Source: Actinomycetota bacterium
GTDB taxonomy: Bacteria > Actinomycetota > Acidimicrobiia > Acidimicrobiales > CADCSY01
Direction: 5' to 3'
Assembly: GCA_019348335.1 (NCBI GenBank)
Contig: JAHWJR010000082.1
Coordinates: 1 to 7,876 of the forward strand
Length of the DNA stretch: 7,876 bases
In this document: positions 7,814-7,876 of the stretch, one piece after another
Layout: each line of letters starts with the position of its first letter
How positions within the stretch are numbered: the first letter of the stretch is position 1
Translations under genes and position numbers: made by a program
Notes under the pieces: model-generated
The model's input: the letters and a program-made list of their open reading frames with translations, nothing else
What the model was told of the DNA's origin: nothing
Database searches by the model: none

Positions 7814-7876
7814 TCAGACCGTCACGACGACGGGCGGGGTCACGACGGCCTCGCCGGTGTCCACGGTCGGCACCGC
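7814..7876 (-). CDS. C-terminal tail of an unidentified upstream gene (partial)
   Basis: Twenty codons are visible, ending in TGA at 7816-7814, with a Val/Thr/Pro-rich C-terminus (TPPVVVTV). Third codon positions are mainly G or C. Of the other two minus-strand frames, one stops quickly and the other gives Arg-rich shadow, so this frame is the likely coding one. It lies 20 bp before the folC start in the same direction. In Streptomyces valS precedes folC, but this tail does not resemble the coiled-coil end of valyl-tRNA synthetase. Too little is present to name it. Confidence 0.5.
   Translation of the reverse strand, partial: AVPTVDTGEAVVTPPVVVTV

Overview
The window is a very GC-rich (roughly 70% by eye) bacterial chromosome segment that is almost wholly coding, with a strong preference for G or C at third codon positions. 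The gene order folC-ndk-mreB-mreC-mreD-mrdA-rodA matches, from memory, the arrangement in Streptomyces and other Actinomycetota. Base composition, GTG/TTG starts and gene order together point to a high-GC actinobacterium, perhaps an Acidimicrobiia-like or other deep lineage. That placement is inference; no rRNA or clade-specific marker is present.

Layout: seven complete genes run right to left on the minus strand. At the right edge is the last 20 codons of an unidentified upstream gene (stop at 7814). Next come folC (7793-6378) and ndk (6385-5957), which overlap. An 86-bp gap (5871-5956) is the only sizeable noncoding interval. It holds a good ribosome binding site, a plausible promoter and a perfect 12-bp palindrome just before mreB. 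The elongasome cluster follows: mreB (5870-4833), mreC (4817-3984), mreD (3987-3481), mrdA/PBP2 (3464-1527) and rodA (1530-370). Gaps within the cluster are 15 and 16 bp, and mreC/mreD and mrdA/rodA share ATGA stop/start overlaps, so it reads as one transcript. At the left edge a plus-strand coiled-coil protein of unknown function, cut by the window start, converges on rodA with only 4 bp between the two stop codons.

How the genes work together: MreB filaments under the membrane, with MreC and MreD, organise and activate the RodA glycosyltransferase and the PBP2 transpeptidase, which build lateral-wall peptidoglycan. FolC (folate polyglutamylation) and Ndk (nucleoside triphosphate balancing) are metabolic housekeeping genes with no known mechanistic link to the cluster.

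I see no mobile element, CRISPR array, RNA gene, defence system or evident new system. This is mainly an ordinary conserved region. The points worth a second look are small: the mreB upstream regulatory region, a lone cysteine pair in PBP2, the unidentified coiled-coil protein, the unidentified tail at the right edge, and the direct folC-ndk overlap.
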